Notes under the pieces: generated by a model | Seen by the model: only the letters and a program-made list of their open reading frames with translations | What the model was told of the DNA's origin: nothing | The model's database searches: none | In this document: piece after piece, positions 32,901 to 47,900 of the stretch | Position numbering within the stretch: the first letter of the stretch is position 1 | Layout: each line of letters starts with the position of its first letter | Assembly (NCBI GenBank): GCA_963556495.2 | Contig: OY747716.1 | Span: 11,484,571-11,548,570, forward strand | Reading direction: 5' to 3' | Length of the DNA: 64,000 bases | Source of the DNA: Valencia hispanica | Taxonomy: Eukaryota; Chordata; Actinopteri; Cyprinodontiformes; Valenciidae | Translations under genes and position numbers: made by a program

Positions 32901-35900
32901 ATTACCTCAGCCTTATCAGGCATGTAATCATAAACATTAACTGAGACTAAACTATTTGGCTATTATTATTTTTCCTGCATTCCAGGATGGTGCCCCAAAC
33001 TTGGTAATTTTGACATAAAATTATGAATCTTATTAATAAATGCCCTAAGCAATTATTCATAATTATTCATTGCCAAAACATACCTATCTGTCTCACAACA
33101 ACTGTAAAGGACAGTGGGGTTGGCATCATGGTGTGGGTCTGTTTCTACGCTTCGGTATTGGTGGAAAAATAAAAATGGAGGACAAATCATCAGTTAGACG
33201 TTTACAGAATGGCAACAGTGACGTGTTCCAACAGGATTATAGTGATCCTGAACACACATCCAAACTACTTTTGGAAGGAAGAAAGATGGCTAACATTTAA
33301 CGCCCTGGAATGTCCTCAATCTCAATGATGTTTAAATGTTATGGAAAAGTACAGTAGCAAAGTAAAAATGAGTTAAAGTCTTTCAACGGTCAAACATCTA
33401 GCCAGAATTATTGTTGAGATTTGTTAAAGGGGTAATTTAAACTGTGCACCTAATTCATATTCTTAACAAAACCAGCTCACCCTGAAATAAAAACAGTTCA
33501 AATGAAAAATAATAACATTTTTATTCATATTGAGAGAATATAGACATCTGAACCGAACCAAACTGTCCTGTAAGACTGGGGTCTTACAGTACAGTTTAGT
33601 TAGTGATTTGCTACTCCCAGTGGGGTCCTGACCCTCATCTTTGAGAACCCCTGGTCTTGTTGATGGTTCCTGGCAAAAAAACATTTGTGAGCATCTTTGA
33701 CTTCTCCTGTCAGGCTCCTCTACCTGTGAGTCCAATGTGGGGATTAAACCTGAAGAGGCCACTCGGAGCTCATGACTTTGTGCACACACAAACTTACTTG
33801 TCTCTGGCATTGTGGAGTCCAGACCCTGGGGGTCTTGGAGGCCCTCACCATCACTGGGAGCCCCGTCCTTCAGCCCATTCTCCTGGGCATTAAGGGTCCC
33901 TGCCGGACCTGATTCTGGGCCTAAGGCTGAAGCCAGGCTGCTAGTCGTCGGTGTACCACTCCCCTCTGTCTGCTGCGGCCCTTCAGCCTAGAAACAGACA
34001 GCAGAGTGTGTCAGTAGGTGGGGATGGAACAACCTGGCCTCAGATCTGTCTGACTGTCATGAAAACTTTACAGTTGCTCAAAATCATTTCGGTTTTGTTG
34101 TAGTGCAGCCTTTAACCTAAATTATACTGGTCAGTTTGGAGAAGGCATGTACCGGTAACTGGTGCCAAGGTCTACAAAGCTTTAAAAACCCAACCTGTTG
34201 CTGAACACTGCTCGTCAGCTGACTCAGTAAAAGACGGCAAACTCTTCCTTTGCTTACAAGAAAGAAAAATTTGGCTGTTGAGAATATTACTGATCCTGAA
34301 AACTTCCAGCAGTCAATGGTGTGGAAATGAAAGCAGCGCAACCTATCACTGTTAATAAGGTAACACTGTTTTATAACTACAGCTGGCACACTACATGTTC
34401 AGTAGCGGATGACATGCCCAGTACCCGAGCAGGTTGCTTAGGTCTATCGAATCAGAATAACAGTAAATACATGAATAGATAATGTAAATACAATTAAAAT
34501 ATAACAGTAGTAGCAATTTATTATTATTTTAGCAGCCATCATTGGTTTTTTTATATAAAAAAAGAGTTGGATCCAATATCTGTGTAAAATATTTGTTGCT
34601 AAAGCCATGAAATCTTGTTTTTTTTTTACTCATTATTCACTGAGAATTTGATCCTAGTCTAAAAATGAACTGGGTATGATAAAGGGGTGCAAAGGAGGAG
34701 AACAGTTTCTGTGAATGTCCAACCTAGAGACCCTATAAGCTGGTCAAACCTATAAATCTAAACTAGAAGGTGTCGTTATATTAATTCACCAAAGGGAAGC
34801 CTGCCTTAAAAAGCATAGTATAGTTGCTGTCAGGATGTGACTTTGAAAACACTGTGTGTATCTATGTTATAGACTCTTATTTTGAAGTAGGGAAGGAAGT
34901 AGTTTTTGAGCTTGTTTAGAGATTTCTTGTCCGGTTGGCCGACAACAATCGGCCACAAAAGCATCGAGGAGACCTTGAGTTTCATGGAGCAGCATGTTGG
35001 TGCTTGATAGAGATAAGATGATTTAGAAGCACTGTGACAATACTGAGTGGCTAGCCGTCGACTACAGCTGAAACCAGAGAGTCTTAGACAGATTTCAGCT
35101 GTGTTCAATGAACGGCAGTGTAAAAATAGCAGTTTCTGGCCTCACCTTGATGTTCCCTCCTTCAGGTGAATGGCTCTCTTTGTCCAGTGACCCCAATTTG
35201 AGCTGAGCATTTTCCGTAAAGTTCACTTTGTGGGACTCGACCTTCATGACGCCTCCGCCTGCAGAGCACAACGAAAATCAGTCTAATGATAACACATGTA
35301 AGCTTGTGCACTCAGGAGAACATTCAAAGCAAAAGATTTCATCAGGGTCACCAAGAATGTATACCTGATCTTTAAGCAGCTGCATGTAAAAATGCATTTG
35401 TTTTCTGGCTAATATATGCCACTATTACATAATCTAGAAAAAATTAATACAACATGAACTTGAGAAAAAGGAGATTAGGCAGAATGTAAAAAAATCATCC
35501 TTAACCACTATTCTCCACCACATTGCTTTAGTTCTTTGATCTTCAGATATCTCCTGAGATCCCACAACACCATTTCACTTGAGGTGTGAACTTTAACTAG
35601 GCCATTGCATCAATCTTCTTGGTATCAGTGTCCTGTTGATGATCTAACTCCAGCAAAGCTGGTGCTGTCAGACAGATCAGATTTGATTCTAGAGTAGTTT
35701 GGTTTACAGATGAGTTAAAAGCTGCCAAAATGACTGCAAAGGACTATGGTTCTGTGGCTGCAAAACAAGTACTATGTACCACTATGCCTGGCAGTTGATG
35801 TGAGCTATTAGTGTTAATATGCTGTGTTTGGTTTAGTCTAAACATACTAGTGTCCTTTGCTCCTGCCAAATAACTCTACTTTCAGGGTTTCTGCAGACTT

Positions 35901-38900
35901 TAAGGGTATTAAAAAGTCTTAAAACCATATGATCCCAATGTTAGCTCATAAAAAGTCTTAAAAGCCCAGATTTTCGATACAAGGTCTTAACTTTCCTTCA
36001 GTTATGTTTTCAAACAATACATTTCTTCTATTACTTCTAACATTCAATGGCCAATTAAAACTGTTTTAGGGAAATATTACCAATGGTTTTTGCTAAGAAT
36101 TTAAAACCAGGTTATTCATAATGAAAAAGTGTATATTTAACAGAATTTGCCTCGCTCTGGGATTTCAGTAAATGACTAAAACCAATCAAAAATATTTGGT
36201 ATAAGGCTTACTGTATACTCTGTTTGAAGGTGTTAAAATTAGATAACCCAAAAAAACAAAGAACAGTTGCTGTGTATAACTCACATAGGTCTAAAATGTA
36301 ATCAAAGATGGTATTAAAAGGCTTAAATTCACTTGCAGAAACCCCTTAATTTAGTCATATCAGCCCTAAGGACCTTGCTACAGAAATCTTAGGGTTCATT
36401 CACGTAATGTTTAACAAATCTAAGTTGTGCTGCCACAAGTATTTTTTTGATGGCAACACATCCCAACAGACCATACTTGTTCAACTGTTGTAACTGCAGT
36501 GTAATAAATGTTAACGTTCGACATAACTAGTCTGTAGAGTCTGAGATGACCTCTTGATTTTTTTTACATCTTCTCTTCTGAGCATTGAATGGTCTTACCC
36601 TTGGTATTTACTGGGACATCTCAGTTCTGGTAATTTGGCAAATGTCTTAACCGTTTTCCAGATTGATTTTCCTCTGGACTTTGAATTGTGTGGAAATGGT
36701 CTTAGAACCCTTCCCAGATTGATTGGGACCAAAAGTTGCTTCTTGGAGGTCTTTGCTGCGGTCTTATCATCTTGGGTTTGTTTTAAAACATCTGTCTGGT
36801 CTGATGTGGAATCTGAATTTTTCTAAACTTCAAGTTATGATGATATAACCATAGATCCATTTAAAGGCCACATGGTTTTTATAATGTTCGGACAAGTAAA
36901 CCTTTTACACTAAAAGACAGTATATTTTCCTTTTCAGTAATAGAGTTGATGGAAAAAAACGTATTTTTGTAATAATATCATTGTGTTGGTAAGAACAAAC
37001 GTGCAGGATTTCTATTAAATGTTTGTTATCCTAAATGTATTCAGAAGTATTTGTTCTAAAGAGGGAAAGGTGTTTAACTAACACAGCAGGATCAGAACAT
37101 GTCAGGGCTCACCAGGCTTGTGCTTGATGTTGTCCTTGGATCCGCACTTTGAAGTCACCTTACTTACATCCACCTTCTTGTTGAGTATCTGCACCTGTTG
37201 AAGGTCACAAAAGGTTTTTTTTTGTTTAGTTTTTATTCTGGAAGCACAGACTAATGTAAGGGTCCTTTGGCCGTTCCACTTTTACTTGGGAAGGAAAACA
37301 AAAGAGAATATTTATTTTTAAGCCTGAGAAAATGTGATTAAAGTTAGAGCCTCTGGCATGGGCCAGACCATGGTGTCAAAGTTTAAAAAAGCTACAGTTT
37401 TAAGACCAATACAATTTTCCAACATACCGTTCCTATGGTTAAAAGTTCCTTAAATGAGAAGCCAGAGAAAGTGTCTGAAGGAAGGGTTCTCTCCCATTGT
37501 GAGTAACATAGGTACAAAAGGGTAAGGCAACACTGCCCCTCCCCCAGTTGTTTCTGCAAACTGATGATCAGCTGGCTGAATCGTTCTCTTGCTTTAAGAA
37601 AGAGGAATTTGCAAATAGCGCTATTATCAGAAAAAAACCCAGTCTCAATGTGAAAACTAAAGGAGAGCCACCAAAGCTCTAACGTGGTATATTATTTTGC
37701 ACTATTTTATGTTTACTTGAGAACCAAAACTAAATTAGATGCCTTTTATTTTTTTTATTTTTTTAAACAACTGTACAAATATGCAAGATTATGCGAGTAG
37801 TTAACTCAATAAATTTAAGAATCCTCAATAAACTGATGGATCTTAGATTAGCTCCATCGAGGGGGGCATGTTGTAGGAAAAGCGTTGTACAACAGTTCCA
37901 GGAAGCCAGCTCCAGTGCATGTGTTTTAGCTTAGCGTGAGCTAGCGAGCGGAGAACAAGTTCTAGTAAATGCTTTTAATGTGTCAAACTCCGATAAGATC
38001 TACAGAACACACCTGCCCCTTGTCATTAAAATCTATTTAAAAAAAAGAGTGGCAGGGAGACAGAGAGGAGAAGAAGATCGGGATCGTTTAAGAACGTCTG
38101 TCATTGTGAACAGACCAGTGATGTATGTAATCAACAAACGGACCAGCTGAGGCTGCATTACCGAATCCAGATGTCAGTGTTTTTTTTTTACTTCTGTGTC
38201 CTAGATGTATTTTTGAGACGAACAACAGAGTATGAACAACTGCTGCTAATTTGTTTTAAAGAAAAAAATTAGAACATTCATCTTGCCATGTTTTATGGCA
38301 TATAAAAACTATCTAAATGTAAGGAAATTAAGTATGTTTTGTGAAACGTCAAGCGTTGTCATGTCTTTAAAATGTCCCTTTTAGTGGCACCCATTTTGTA
38401 CAGTGCTCATACAAGTGGTGTGATGAACGTTACCCAAAGTTGAATATCACTAAAACAAAGGACATGGTCAGAGACAGAAAACTCCCCACCCTGCTGTACC
38501 AACAATAATCAAGGGAGCTCTTGTGGAGACTGTGGGTAGTTCCAGGTATCTGGGAATAGTCATGGAAAGTTCTCCCCACTTCGACCAACACACTACAGTA
38601 ATTTGCAAGAGGGCTTCAAAGACTATAGACCAAGACGATTGAATCTATTTAGCATCAATAAAACACTGCTGATTTCCTTTTATATATATTTTACCGAGTC
38701 TGTTTTAATATTTGGCTTTATTGCTTGGCATGGCAACTTGTCCATGAAAAATATTCAGTAGGACTTTTTAAAACGACCAGCAAAATAATTGGCATTCAAC
38801 AGCGCCCCTGTCTGTTACCTGGAACAGACAGATTGGGGAAAAAGACCAAAACCATCTTAGCAAGCGGAGACCACCCCATTTTAGAGGAGTTTGTTCTCAT

Positions 38901-41900
38901 TCCCTTGGGTCGGAGGCAGAGGTTGCCATCTGTAAGGTGCAATCCGTATAAATATTTGTTTGTCCCAAGCGCAATTAAAGCAATTTATCACTTTGGACCG
39001 AACTTGACACACTTGAGAATGTTTAACAGTTTTATTCCTTGTTGATATGTTCGAATTTCATTAAGTATTGAAAAAGTGTTGGCAGGTGTCGTTCTACCTA
39101 TCAACACAATTGCTGATCTTGTGTTGATCTGTTTTTATTAGCGGTGGGACGTGATAAAACATTTGTAGTCTTCTGGGCTGTTGTGGGCTGTCAGAGCTAA
39201 CGTCTCTGTGTTTGCAGCGACATGTTTTACATTGAGGTACTGCTGTAGGTTTGAAGTCCGGGGATTCTCGATATGTTCTCGTCATCTTCTTTGCAACTGA
39301 CAAACAAACTTAAGGTGCATTACTGCCACCTACCAGCATGTGCATTAACAGCACAGTGTCCCAGAAATTACAGCTGAGCATGGTGTTATTAAATGAAACG
39401 ATTTTTTACGATGTAATTTTTTTCTGTGATTAATTAATCAAATTAACATCTTAAAGTTGCAACAATAGACTCTGTTTATGGAACTGCCCATTGAGGGATT
39501 CAAATTAATTGTTTTATGAGTGCCCCCAAGTGGTGAAATAAAAATTTGCAGAATTAATCAGAGAGTAGGTCAGTAGGTCTGAAGTGTTATGTACTTAAAG
39601 CTGCACATCTTTTGCCATTGACACACAAGGCAGATACACAATATGTAAGGAGGATATTAGGGTATCATACAATCAGAACCTTGATGAAGCTCTTCATCTG
39701 ATTTCAAATGATTTCTCTGTCGACAAATATAATTTTAATTGTGGGGAAATATATGCATTTGAAACAAGACCAAAAAAAAGAATCCTGTGATAGGACAGTA
39801 CATCCACTGCTCCTAAAAACACCTGTGTATGGGCGACAGAGCCACACAAACAAGCAGCAGTCACAGCCAGAAAACTGGGTTTGCTTAGCGAGTTAGTGGC
39901 AGAACAGGGCAACAGATCGGAAGTTTAAGGAAGCACTGGGAAGGAGAAGCAGGTTCTGTGGCAGGGGGAGCTGATGCCAAAGGGCGTATAGTTCTGCTCT
40001 GAGCCTCAGTAACGTCACCCACTGGTTTTCTGAATAGTTTTAAGACTCTTGTGTTCTGTGTTTTGTCCTCATACTTTTAGCTTTTTTGAGAACAGAAGAG
40101 ATCCTTTCTGGGAATAGAACTCAAACACAAAAAGAGAATTCCTTAGGAACCCGGATCTCTTTAAATGATTTTTCAAGGAACCACCAACTGATTGATAAAA
40201 GTGAGTGAAGACACTTCATTAAATGTCGTTGGGAGATCAAAATCTAATTTCTCAGCTTTGTTCTGGTGGGCCTTATTGTCTAGTTGTTGACTCCCAGACT
40301 GGGGTCATCTGAGCCGGGCTTGTGGCCCAGACAGTACTTACATTCCCTCCACCAGGAACATGCTTCATATTGTCCTTGGAGCCCAAGCGTGAGGTGACGT
40401 GGCTGAAGTCCAGCTTTTTGGAGACTATCTGAACCTATAAGGACACAGCATAGCGGCAAGAAGGGAGAGGGGAGAGAAGGGCCAAGGAGGGGAAGGGGAT
40501 CACATGGGAGGAAGTTAAACGGGAGAGGTGAAGCAGAGGGTAAAGAAGACAGGAGGATAGGAAAAGTAACATCCACAGCTGAGGTTAGAAAGGACAAGAC
40601 AGCAGGAAAGAGCAAGGCTCACCGGAACATAAAGTCTGCAAATCCGGTTTTGGTTGTTAATTCACATTAGACTATTCAATTCAGATTCAAAAATACTTTA
40701 TCTAACCCAAAGGGAAAGTAAATGTAAATCCAAGTATCTTCAGGATAATTGTGGACTGGAGGGATCTCCAGTAGCAGTCAGTCCCATGACTGTCATACAG
40801 TGTTGTAGTCAAGTAAAATTTGTAATCTTTTTTAAATAAAGTAAACCATGTAAAGTAAACCAAGTACAAATCAGAGACATGTCATCTGCAGAAATACTCA
40901 GATGACTCTGAAATTGTCGGGTGTATCAGAGATGGACAAGAAGCTGAATACAGAGAGCTGGTGGAGCGCTTTGTGACATGGTGTGGAAACAATCGTCTTA
41001 CTTTGAATGTGAACAAAACGAAGGAGATGATTGTAGATTTCAGAAGAAACAGGGATAAGTCAGACACTGTTTCCATCCTGGGAGAAGAAGTGGAGGTGGT
41101 TGAGGAGTATAAATACCTCGGAGTTCACCTTGACAACAGACTGGACTGTTGGCGCAACAGTGAAACCGTCTACAAGAAGGGACAGAGCAGGCTGTACTTC
41201 TTGAGCAAGCTTAGGTCCTTCAAGGTTTGCAGCAAGATGCTGGAGATCTTCTACAAGTCTGTTGTGAAGAGTGTAATCTCTTCAGCCGTCATCTGTTGGG
41301 GTAGCAGCATCAGAGCCAGGGATTTAAAAAGGCTCAACAACCTGATAAAGAAGGCTGGTTCTGTTCTGGGGACAAATGTGGAACATCTGGAGATGATGAT
41401 GCAAAGAAGGATTCTTCATAAAATCAAAAAAATTATGGACAACCCTGAGCATCCTCTTCATGAGACAGTCATACAACAACAGAGCGTCTTCAGTCGGAGG
41501 CTTCTTCAGTTTCGTTGCAATACAGACCGCTACAGGAAATCCTTCCTGCCCACAGCTATCATCATCTACAACAACTCCTTAAAGAATTAATTATATGAGC
41601 TATACCAACACTTCATTTCCCTCTGGGATCAATAAAGTATTTTTGAATTGAATTTGAATTGAATTAAACATCTCTCAAGTCCAAGTCATACTAGAGTCCT
41701 TAGAGTTGGAGTCCAAGTGCAAGTCACACATGATTCGAACGAGTCAAATCGATAGGTCCTACAGGTCAAGTCCAAGTCTCAAAAATAATCTTCCAGTCCA
41801 AATCAAGTCATTATCACCTGAGAGCAAGTCAAAAATAAGAGTGTAGATTTTAAGACTAGGATAATGGCAGCCATGCATGGTTTACTTTATTTAAAAAAGA

Positions 41901-44900
41901 TTTGTACTCAGTGCTCCCATGGTATCACCAAGCTATCACAGTAGCATGTGCAAAATAATAAAACATGCTTAAAATAGATTTCAAAACAATAAATAATCGA
42001 CAGGTCAACTGTACACTTGCAAAGGTTTTGAGAATTTGTTTTTAAACTTGTCCAGTAAGTTGACCTAATTATAACAAATGGTAAATGGACTGAACTTATA
42101 TAACGCTTTTCTAGTCATACTGAAAACTCAAAGCGCTTTACACTGGAGCCACATTCACCCATTTACACTCACAAACGCGCGCACATTTATATAAGTTTAT
42201 TTGAACAGGGACCACGTACAATATTAAACAAATGTTGCCATTTGATGCATTGTATTAGATTTAGCTGTAAGCTCATTTGCATCAACAGTCCCTTAGCAAG
42301 ACACATCACAGCATAAAAAAACATTAATAATATATGAAAGTTAACAAAATTGAAAGCACACGCACACCAAATTGAACACACACACGCATACACATACTCA
42401 AACATGAAAAAACAAAAAACAAAACCTCAGTGCTTACAATTTTGGGAAATTTTAAGCAGAGGGTTTAGTTGACTCTTGAAGCTGCCAATGGAGTTACAGG
42501 TCTTAATTGCATCAGGTAGAATATTCCACTGACCAGCAGCATTCACAGAAAAAGCAGATTGTCCAGATGCAGTATGACAGAAAGGTATGCAACAGTCTGA
42601 TGGAGATGAAAACCTTGTGGATTTTATAGATTCCTCAGAGCAAAAGTTGATAAACTGGTGCATTGAGGAAGGAGCCAAGCCATTCAGTCTTAAAAACAAC
42701 ACAGAGGTTGGAAAACGTTAAAATTTTCAAAGCTTATACGCAGATCATTAGGCAACTTGGGGTTAAGTCCGTTGGAACATTGAAATGGGAAAGGCGGGAA
42801 GCTGGAATCAAACCTATAACCCTCTGATTACAAGCTGATCACTCTACCCACCGAGTCACAGTCGCCCACGCTAACATTAGCATCAGCTACATGCTAATTC
42901 CAACAATAGCAATTTATTATGTCGGAGGCCAAGTCCAAGTTCGAGTCCTAATGTTGTAAATCAGAGTGCAAGTCATTGCCGTGCTGCTGAAGTCCAATTA
43001 GAAGTCCCTTAAACATGACTTGAATCAGGACTTGTGTCCGAGTCCATGACTCCAGTTCTCCATCTTTGCTGTCATGACATGCCAACAGCTCAACTTCTGG
43101 GCAGCAGAGATGATATTCCACACCATCACATCCTGGCTGATACCATCTGTTGTTCGAAACCACTGCTAATCCTCCTCATTGGCTTTTGCCACTCCTACTT
43201 GAATCTCTGTCTGGCCGTATGGTTAGAAAGCTGGGCAGAGAGACGATGGAGTCTGGGATCTAAAATCTGCCCATGACAAAAATGACACACTAGTATGTTT
43301 TTTGCTTGTCGCAAGCAGTGACGTTTCTCAGTCCTGCATTCAATGAACTGTTGTGTGATGTCAGCAGCTCCGCCCTAACCGCACTGTATCACTGTAACAT
43401 AGACCAACAACTCAAGGGGGTCAGGAACGGTGCGGTACAGGTCGGTTGCATGGGCCACTTTTACAACGGAAACAAAATAGCGTACAGAACTGCACCGACA
43501 CGTGCCCTACCGCTCAGTGGAAACGAGGAATACAGGAACCTCTGTCCAGATTTTTGTGACAGTACCGATTATGACAATACAACTCCCACTTAACAGGTGG
43601 CGCAAACACAAAGCAGATAAACAAAATCGAGAGTGAGACCACGGGCAGAAGAAGAAAAACAAGAACTTTGACTGTTTTTAGGAAATACAGCAGGAAGATC
43701 TACTGTTTATTTGGATCATTTTTTCTCTTCATGAACCACAAGGACACAAAACTATATTATTATTCTGGACAACATGTTTTAAAACTGTATCCATTCTCTT
43801 CAGTTCTTTTCTTCTTTTCTCTGTAAGCCGTGTACAAACCACAGCGTCGTCGCCCCTTATGAGACTGCAGAGGAAGCTGTATACATCTGAGGAGTCTGAT
43901 GTGTTTTAACTGCCTCAGAAACATTATATGAGTCAATGAGATCTGACTTACATGGCTTACAGTCATAGACAGAGAGGTATAGATCCAGTTAGCAAATCCC
44001 AATATTTTTCCGACTTCCAACTAGAAAGCAAACAAATCGGGTGTGAGGTCATTACCAGATCCCAGTTTCAGGAAAAAATAATATTTATACCATTAACATA
44101 AATGACTCAATATACTGTTGGCTTTTTTGTTTCAACTTTTAAAGCAACAGGAGTGAAAACACATGACCAAGGACAATGGCATGATCAGAAACACAACCCC
44201 ACCCCTACCCATCTTAGATTAAATGAAATGCTATGAAGATAAATCATATAAAAGAATAAAACATTGAAGCATCCACTGTACTGAATGAATATAGCCTCAG
44301 GTCCAAGGTCATTGCCCTCTTGAGTCTTTGTGGATCTACAATCGCTCTCTAGAGCCAGGACTGAGCTCTATGTGGAGAACTGAAGCAAAAGCTTTAACTA
44401 CAAATGAGTAACTAGATTTGAGAGACTGACTGATTGCTCAAGCTAATGCCTCTGCCACGTAGATCTGTGCCAAAAAATAGCTGATGGATGGAAAGGATGA
44501 ATGAATGAAGGAATGAATGAATGAATGAACCAAAGATGAGAAAGTGTGTGTTGGGGAGAATGGAGTGGGGACTCACTTTAACCTGGCTGCTTTCTTTGGA
44601 GGTGACGACCCTTTTCTGAGAAGTGGAGGACACCTGGGGAGAGAAGCCCACCCCTGATCACTGAAACTTGTAAAAACAAACTTACAGAGGAGGCGGCCAA
44701 CGTGCACAGAGAAATTTCTGGATGAAGAAAGACGGAAATCTCCAAAAGTCCAAACGTGGAGTGAAGAATTAGTAGCTGATCCAGATAGGGGAAAGGAAGT
44801 GAAGAAGTACAATGTCTGGCTTGGTTTATTCCAAATGTGTTACAGAATGGCAATATTGAAGTGGAACATCACCTAAAATGGTTGGATTTTGCGTTACGTT

Positions 44901-47900
44901 CTACAACCAAAGTGTATTGAAAAACCTACAGCTGATGCTCACCTATTTGCGGATTCATCTTTGCGTTGATTTTTCTATGTAACATGACTCCAAATTATTC
45001 AAGAAAAATCTGCCTATTTGTGGATTTCTAAAATATCCAAAAGAAAAAGTTTGGGATGCTAAAATAACTAGGTGCAACGGTACTTTATATGCTATTGGCT
45101 GGAACTTGCCAATCCAGGAGCACCATTTATTTTCCTTGGCGCTGATTAGCTGTACCCCCAAGAGGCGAGCTATGGAAGACTGTTGGCTTCTGCAGTAGTG
45201 GTAAGGCTGTTTTCACTGAGTGTTTAAAGGTATATTTGGTGTTTGAATGACTAAAATAGACATGTATAGGTGTTCTTAGAAGGGGCCTGAAATATTTACA
45301 GATTTTAGCTAACTGGTGGGGAACTATGGTCCCTAACCCATGTGCATACTTGGGGAGCCACTGTTCTCAAAAAGACGTGAAGAACCAAAATACAAGATTA
45401 ACTCAATTGTCTAACATTTGGAATTTTGTTCCTGAAGCAGACCAAATATTTTAAGGCTAACCTAAATTCAGGTTTTGGTGTAGGATCATGTGTGCCATGG
45501 TATGACTAGTCAAAGCCTTGATATGGGGTGTCTATGGTAGGTAACATGCAGAGAGGACAGGATGAGAGGTGAGTAGATGATGAAGAACACGACTGAAATC
45601 AAGAAAAGTGAGATAGTGACATGCTGTACTTCTATTGGGTGCTGGTCATTTCGGCCCTTCACCATTTATGCTCTTGTAGTTTTGGTTGTTTCACACCCAA
45701 TGTTTTGGAGGATTTGTACAATCCCGGCATCGGTTTGTACCAGCCAGGGAGGTAATTTATCCCCACATAAATAACCGACGATTTAAATTAGTTTTATGAA
45801 TCCTACTCGTAGTCTACTGTAAGGAAATTTGGTTTCTATCATTATTCATTATTATCGGGAGATCCCTGAGATGTCGTGGTTTGTTCAGAGGTCAGAGTTG
45901 GCTACTAGTATCAAGATTTAAGAATTAAATCTACAAAAAAATGCCATCAAACCATTCAGATTATATAGAAACCCTGGCAGATTAGACTCATTTTCCTGTT
46001 TAAGAACAGCCAACAGGAGGGGGATTGCCACTGGCATAGGGTTGATTTTGTTTATTTCACTGTTACCAAGGTTACATGCTAACTCTCATAAGTGTGTTAA
46101 CATATCTCCACCATTGTATTCTCTTCTCATTTTCTCATTTACAGTTACCTTTTAAATCAACTTTATAACTTGCCATTAAACTATATAAACTTTTTGGAGC
46201 TCATTTGCTCCAAAAGGGGGTAACGTTGTGGGATAACAAAATGAACATATTCCTCATTAGTTCCAGTAGGCATTTACTGTGCCTGGTCAGTGCATTTCTG
46301 GCAGGTCATCGTGACCTGGCGAACTGGAAAGAGTTCCAACAAATGTTTTTAAAACTTCCAATTCAGATATGACCAGAGAGGAAACATTTGATTGTTATAA
46401 TGAAAGTTGGAAGAAAACAATTGTTATGTGCATCATTAAAGTGTATAAAAGAACGTGGCAAGCAGACTAGGGGAGAAAAAATTGAGATTTAGTCTGTATT
46501 CTTTAACTGTCCAGCAAAAGGTGTTGTAAGTAAACAATAAACAGACCGACTGAAGGCTGCATTATCGGATCCAGATGTCAGACTATTTTTTAACTTAATG
46601 TACATTTTAATATACTTTTCAGAGAATCAAAATAAGATTAAAATCTTTTATTGAAACCCTTTTTAAATTAGAGAAAGTGCCAGAGTGACTGGAGTTTTCT
46701 CCAGAGGTATAGTGCTGTCCCTCCCCCACCTGCTGCTTGTTCACTGCTGGTCAGCTGCCTGAAATAAGGCTGTAATGAATGTTTTTCTCATGCTTACAGA
46801 AAGGACTTATTTAACTATTTGGAAGTTTTCAAGACACAAAAAACTGTTGAAGAAACTAAAGGAGGGTCTCATATCACTCTTATTAAGGTAAAGGATGCTC
46901 TAGTCTAGATTAACAGTCTCCAACTTGTTTTGTTTTTAAAACAAGGGGGTCCCTAGGGATAGCAGTGGGTCCACACAATTTTGTGTTGTGAGATTACCAA
47001 AGTTATTTTTGTAAACATTACATTTATAAAATCCAAAAGACAACAAGAAAATTGTCTACAGTGTAAAGAAAGAAGAATAAGAACAAAAACCTACTATTGC
47101 TGTTTAATTTTTGCAAAACATTTTAGAGCGTGTATCACGCTGTAGGAGTCTGGGTTGGGGGGTGTTGGCTTCTTTTGGACACAGGCAAGGGGCTCCTCAA
47201 GGAAAAAAGGTTGAGAACCACTGCATTAGAGGAATGGAACATGCAAACCTTTGGACTGTTGGAGGAAGTTGGAATACCCAGAGAGGACTCATGCAGGCAC
47301 TGGAGGAACATGAAAAACTCTCTGCTAGCAAAGCAACAGTCCTAACAATCACTCTACCATTCATCCCCATTAGATCCTGTACATTTTTGTTTTAAATCTT
47401 TCTGTCAATACAGTGACGCTGTGAAACTGTTGTGTTTTTAATCGTGATAGTCATTCAGTGAGAACCTCATGATGGTCCATGATTATATATTAGGTTATTA
47501 TTTATCACCATAATTTATGAAAATACTCAACCACAAAGAAAAATAACTAGATGCAAAATGGTTTTATTGTATAAGTAAGAGATGGTTTGTTTGTTTATGG
47601 GTACGAAAAGGAAGCGGAAGGAACAAAATGTCAGCATGTAGGTAGGTATGAAATGGGTAACTAATTGAAGAAGGGCGGAATTGAACAGCAGCCAACATGT
47701 TCATAACCCGTGGCCCTTGAAGACATTTCCTCCAAGAATAAAGCATGAGAAGAAATAAAGGTGAAGAGATAACACAGGAATGTACGACTGTAATCAGAGA
47801 CCAGTTGCAGTTTTAGAAAATGTCCAGTTAGTTTAGAGGCATTAGGAATCAGATAATGCATGCTGAGAGTCAGACAGTCGCACGTGAAGTCACAGCAGGA

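Noticed and set aside
35146..40434. Assignment of the repeat gene to tau (mapt) or map2
   Set aside because: The repeats fit all three relatives, but the insert between R1 and R2 and the PETSI C-terminus point to MAP4.
40961..41590. Intact 209-codon frame considered as a domesticated host gene
   Set aside because: It is the C-terminal part of a LINE ORF with its own 3' tail attached, lacking the catalytic region; related fragments occur at 2733, 9640 and 24700.
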